From NCBI GenBank assembly GCA_037962975.1, contig CM075669.1, forward strand, positions 245,557,351 to 245,621,350: a DNA stretch of 64,000 bases. Direction: 5' to 3'. The notes below the pieces were generated by a model, which was given only the letters and a program-made list of their open reading frames with translations, was not told the origin of the DNA and made no database searches. The DNA is from Clitoria ternatea (Eukaryota; Streptophyta; Magnoliopsida; Fabales; Fabaceae). A program made the translations under genes and the position numbers. Positions 59,745-64,000 of this stretch are shown here, one piece after another (the stretch's first letter is position 1; every line of letters starts with the position of its first letter).

Positions 59745-60402
59745 CTGCAGCAATATATTGTGTGGCAAAACTCAATGGACACTGCTGTGTTTCAAACAAA
59801 CAAATCTATTAAAATAATTACGCTCCCCAACAACATAATTGAAATAATGATAATTTCCTAAGTACAACACTAACCCCCCCAAACTTTCTATAAATAAGAA
59901 CGAGAATCAAGATGTTTTTTAGATATAAAATAAATTATGAAATAGAAAGTGAAAATAGATCAATTGCAGCAGAACACATTAAACCTGGATATAACATGAT
60001 ACTTGGATAAGTCGGCTCTTTTTAGGTGAAAGTCAAGGGTATACTCTGGCCAATGACCAAAGATTGATCTTTTCGAGAGATAGAGATCACTAACAGGGTC
60101 TTTAACTGTCAGCCTTTATCACATCATAAAAATCATGCAAAGAAGGTTAAAATTACTGAGATAAAATCAGAAACTTTAACATTGCCATTCCTATCATCCA
60201 ACTATACTGTGTTTTATTAATTAATAATTCATCAAAGGTAGAACCTTGGTGTCTTTTCTAATATGTACCTAGAAATTGTCAATGCATCCATTATACAAAC
60301 AGAAAATCACAGATGTATCTAGAAATATAGGAAAATAAAAGCATGTCTGAAATAATAAACACCAGGAAAAGAGACAAAGGAAAAAATTACAAAAAATCAC
60401 AC

Positions 60403-61302
60403 CTTTAATGAGCACCATACATCAGTCAATGAAAAAATGGCAAGCTTCACTTGTATCTAAAAGTTGAACATGTCAGCATATATTTTCAATGCAGCAGGTG
60501 TCAAAACAATACTGAGTGGCCAATCCACATGGTAACCCAGGCCTAAGAAATCAAAAGAACAGACCCCTTCCATTATTTACAAATTCATTATTAGAAGTAC
60601 AATTTCATGCTCTGAGTTTCCACATGGAAACCAAAATCCATCTTTATTTAATTATTAAATGGCCTAACAAATTTTCAAATTTTAAAAACTAATGAAAACT
60701 GACTTAAAATCAGTAATATGTAAAAACAAATACCTATGAAGTAAGAAGTGGCCAAGTAGTTGGCTTTGTTGTTAACGTGAAATAATGATTCCTCCTTTCT
60801 TTTCATTTCAGTGAAAACAAAATACTGGACATTCAGGAAATGTACCAAAAAACCTATCCTTGCTAGTAATATAGATGTACCAAATTACCAATAGCAGATG
60901 CAGAAAGAGGCAACTTCCCATGTCCTTTCAAGTACACAAACAACCTATCCTTGTTAGTGTCTTGTTCACAAGAAGACTTCTGAATTGACAATTCAAGTAA
61001 ACCTTGAATTTCTGAAAGCCTCTCATTTGCTTTTATACAAGACCACTTCTGTGACTTCAAGTAAACAAAAGAATGAGTAAACACGTAATATTATAGACTA
61101 AAGTCTGATAGATAGCTATGAATATTATACAAGTCATTGGGAATAAGAGTTTAGGAATACATGATGCCAAAGAGACAAGATAAACAAATCTGCCCAGTTT
61201 GCTTACTCCATAAAATGGTACCGCCTTAGTGCCAAAAGATGCTCTTGCAACTTAAATGTTTCCTCAAGTACATTGATGGCTAGCTTGCTGACATACTTGT
61301 AT
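60403..61302 (-). pseudogene. Gamma-tubulin complex (GCP) fragment, three exons
   Basis: Exon at 61302-61160: YKYVSKLAINVLEETFKLQE, then ALRRYHFME, an in-frame TAA, WADLF. Exon at 61050-60889: KWSCIKANERLSEIQGLLE and DRLFVYLKGHGKLPLS. Exon at 60557-60403: FDFLGLGYHVDWPLSIVLTP, then a TAG, then VKLAIFSLTDVWCSLK. These blocks belong to the Spc97/Spc98 (GCP) family that nucleates microtubules, closest in my memory to the plant GCP5-like group. Intron borders look normal (AG acceptors, GT donors), so it derives from genomic DNA, not from a processed mRNA. The start and end of the gene are missing. Confidence 0.75.
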
Positions 61303-61559
61303 CTGACAACTCTAAGGACAAGCAATACTAGTGCAGAATACTTTCCTAAAGCAATATATTGAGCATCTCAACTAAATTCAATTAGGAAATAAGATACAAA
61401 TAATCAGAGTCCTGAATCATCTGAGAAATTATTCAAAAACTTTAGAAAAGTTATCACAAATCAATCAAAGGGATCCAACCAACTTGCTTCTTGACTCTTA
61501 TGAACAAAGGATTTCCATCAAATACTTGCAAAAAATTCATTATGTGCTCAAATCATGTG

Positions 61560-61800
61560 ACCCAATCTACCACCACTATTTGAATGAGAGAGTCTGAAAA
61601 ATGAATCTTGTATTGAATGAATTGTTTGAGTATAAAGAGCAATTGTATTTATACAGTTGAGGTGCCAGGTGGATATAACCTTCTAGAGCAAGCCATTGAA
61701 AATATCATACAGGGAAAAACAGAACTTATACAATAGGGAAACTAACTAAATGTTATATACTCATACAATCACCATCTACAATTACAATGACTGATAGTTT
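61560..61800. other. LTR-like fragment (weak)
   Basis: The text around GAATCTTGTATTGAATGAAT and the TACAGTTGAGGTGCCAGG that follows resembles the transcribed end of a plant Copia LTR. No termini or duplication were identified. Confidence 0.25.
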
Positions 61801-62235
61801 AATCTAAACAGCAAAAATTAGAGGCTAGTCTTTGTCACAATAAACAACCCAATATCCGAATATTGAAATGAAATAATAAATTATGTATTTATTTACACCA
61901 CATTTGATGTTTTCCCTGTTGGAAGAAGACTAATTATTATCAGAATTCCATATTATCTCACATTTATGTAAAGCACATGGACTAGTATCCATACATATTA
62001 GGATCTCAGGTTTTACAAGCCCACAATAACACTCAGACATGCATGATTTATTTACTTTACAATTAACCAATTAGACCCCATCTACTAGTGCACACAAAAC
62101 ATATCATTTTCAAGAACTGACTCATAAAAGCCATACACAGAATTATAGTACATGCATAAAAAGGGGGGGAGGGACAGAAAGGCATAGCAATAAAGTCAAG
62201 GTAACATGCACACATACAATACGAAGATAATTTAC

Positions 62236-63695
62236 CTTTAGAACTTTGAAATGACCATGTTTATCGGAATATATAAAAGCAAATGAGAGCTTCGCATTTC
62301 TTCTTCTTACAGCTGGAGTCACTTTCTTTACCTACACAAAACATATAGTCAAACACAAGCCCTGATCAGAAAAACAAAAAAGCAAATTTCTCCAAAAAAA
62401 GCAGAAGTATCACTTAATAAGTAAAACTACAAGTAACATAGGGTAATAGTTTTCAATGAGACAAGAGAGCATTAAAATAAGCAATCAAATAGGCTCCAGC
62501 ATCTTTGTCATATCAATAACACAACCTAGAACAATAATACTACACTATGCACAATTCACCAATCAATATTAAATCAAAGGAAAATGTTAGCAAATGCCCT
62601 TAGGTTATTGCTTAAGGAATCATATCATCATATCATAGATGAAAAAAAATATCATTTAAAATCATCAATGTTATAGACTTAGAGTACCCTAATTTCTAAG
62701 GCAAGTCTACTACACCATAACACCACTCTGTTCCTAAATCAGTGCTCAATGAGACCCTATGTAAAATGAATTGCAAATCACAAATACAAACAGTGTATCT
62801 TACAAAACACCCCTTCTCTTCACTTCTCTCTCAAAACATTCCCCTTCCCTCCTCTAAAAACTCTCAAACATAGCCTAAAATCATAAAAACGCCATTTCAA
62901 TCCCTAAACGCTAAAACCTAATTAATTAAAATAACACCATTCCAATCCTTAAAATTACAAAACGAATCCTTGCAAATTGCACATACAAACAAAGAACAAT
63001 TCAGTCCTTAAAATTACAAAAACCATTTTAACCCCTAAAAATTACAAAAGCCTTGATAATGCAAACCGTATCAATTATAGAGACAAATAAAAGAACACAA
63101 CTGATTAGCGAGTAAAATGAGGGTTTAGCAATTAAATTGTTGGATGGAAGAAGCGATAGTGAATAAGAAGACGAGAATTGGGAGATACAAGATCGGTTAA
63201 GAGCTTGTTTGGTTATGAAGTTGTGTTGGTCAAACCTCGGTTTGACCAACCCCAAAAATAAATCCTACGGTCACTGTCTCAAACGGCGTGAAGGATCAAT
63301 ATCAACCCTTAAATTTCTCCATTTCCCCAACTCCGTTTCCCCAACTGGAAACCAAACGGACCCTAACTCTCGGAGAGTAACGTCCTTCTAGGTATAAATC
63401 TGGACCTCATCTTTGGGCTCCTTGCCTCTAACGGTGAAGTCTTCCATGGTGTGGTGACCTCCAATCTTGGTGGCCACTCAGAGAAGCAAAGGGCAAGTTT
63501 GAAAACACAGAAGAAACAACAATGTTGAATGAAAGAGACAATAAGAGAGACAGAGAGAGAATAAGAAAAATAGAGAGAAGATACCTTTTCACGATCGTTA
63601 GATTCGAGACGAGGGTGAAAGAGTGAAGGAGGAGGGCCTCTTGGAGGAGGAGACAGTGGTCTTCTCTCGCCTTGTCATTTCCCACTTTCGTTCAT
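62236..63695 (-). pseudogene. SAP18 (Sin3-associated polypeptide 18) fragment
   Basis: Exon 1 (63695-63585) encodes a proline-rich start (RRPLSPPPRGPPPS) ending in DREK. Exon 2 (63498-63189, interrupted by a MITE) encodes TCPLLL, TKIGGHHTMEDF, RGKEPKDEVQIYT and LTDL. Exon 3 (62331-62236) encodes VKKVTPAVRRRNAKLSFAFI and HGHFKVLK. SAP18 bridges histone deacetylase complexes and the ASAP splicing complex. Disabling changes: stops at codons expected to be sense after GK in exon 1, after TCPLLL (TGA for CGA) and after IYT (TAG for TGG), and an AA instead of AG acceptor before exon 2. The last exon was not found. Confidence 0.82.
63201..63363. mobile_element. Tourist-like MITE inside SAP18 exon 2
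   Basis: A 163 bp element flanked by TAA (63198-63200 and 63364-63366). Its ends are GAGCTTGTTTGGTT and, in complement on the right, GGGTCCGTTTGGTT. This fits PIF/Harbinger-derived MITEs with 3 bp TAA targets. Exon 2 codons for Leu and Thr are parted by it, and the reading frame and the donor resume exactly on the other side. Confidence 0.75.
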
Positions 63696-64000
63696 CTCTT
63701 CGTTTCTTCTTCCTTACAACAACAATTAATGAAAGTGAATGAGAATGAGAGCGAGTGAATACCTAATGGTGTATAATACTTACGTTTCTCTATAGGCGAG
63801 TGAACACCGTCGGGAGGGCTAAAATCACATGGAGCTTTGTGGGAGTGTCAAACAGAGATTGAAAGTCTTGCACGCGGGTGAAGGAACTTTTGGCTCTTTT
63901 TGGTAAAAGAAAATTTGTTTACATTTAATTTTTAAAAATAAATGAAACCGCCCTTAAAGATAAATAATTCGTCGCTGTTAGAAACTAAATAGTGGAGGTT
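63696..64000 (-). other. Former 5' leader and promoter side of the SAP18 copy
   Basis: Purine- and pyrimidine-rich leader-like sequence upstream of the exon-1 ATG. No transposon end that would mark the edge of a carrier was recognised before the window stops. Confidence 0.35.

Noticed and set aside
59985..60120. Minus-strand exon-like stretch between the GCP and YUCCA fragments
   Set aside because: A readable frame exists (SIFGHWPEY and neighbours) but it matches neither family and has no convincing splice borders.

Overview
The window is nuclear DNA of a flowering plant, most likely a dicot and possibly a legume (a guess from overall style, not shown by any marker). It has GT-AG introns, long AT-rich spacers, dinucleotide microsatellites, Ty1/Copia and Ty3/Gypsy (Tekay-like) LTR retrotransposons, and MULE, hAT, CACTA-like and Tourist-like DNA transposons. 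Only one host gene looks intact. The rest is repeats nested in repeats, plus decayed gene pieces.

Layout. 1-6.7 kb: a MULE whose transposase gene (minus strand) is split by a solo gypsy LTR (1210-5465, TSD tccaa). That LTR is itself split by a 1.3 kb non-autonomous hAT element (3172-4480, TSD ccttgaat). 7444-8930: a three-exon gene of unknown function with a possible N-myristoylation start. 9-15.2 kb: AT-rich DNA with two unidentified coding-like scraps, a 237 bp Mutator-type MITE and a very old Copia remnant. 15,263-50,179: a defective minus-strand Copia element (TSD atatt) that hosts two sets of later insertions. Its left LTR holds a ~4.9 kb solo LTR (TSD ctatc), which holds a young Tekay-type gypsy element (17,978-27,232, TSD tatat). 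Its gag holds a second Tekay-type element (33,643-48,250, TSD cttag), which holds another solo LTR between protease and reverse transcriptase (38,656-42,384, TSD tgcac). All five duplications can be read directly. LTR divergence, counted by eye over parts of the LTRs, falls from about 7% (Copia) to about 4% (gypsy 2) to about 1% (gypsy 1), in agreement with the nesting order.

50.2-52.4 kb holds a compound microsatellite, two CACTA-like ends and a GC-richer island of possible organellar origin. 52,458-58,127 is the most unusual object: a Tork-like Copia element with matching TSDs (gtatt) whose interior appears to have been inverted between its palindromic LTR cores. It ends in U5'-core-U5 on the left and U3-core-U3' on the right, two large foldbacks instead of two direct LTRs.

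58.1-64 kb carries three unrelated, intron-bearing, decayed gene fragments, all on the minus strand: SAP18, a gamma-tubulin complex (GCP) gene and a YUCCA flavin monooxygenase exon. The arrangement suggests DNA-level gene capture, for example by a Helitron or Pack-MULE, though no carrier ends were found. Working parts that can still act together are few. Gypsy 1 has two in-frame stops and otherwise intact motifs. The other elements have lost catalytic residues, domains or frame. No rRNA, tRNA or CRISPR feature was found.
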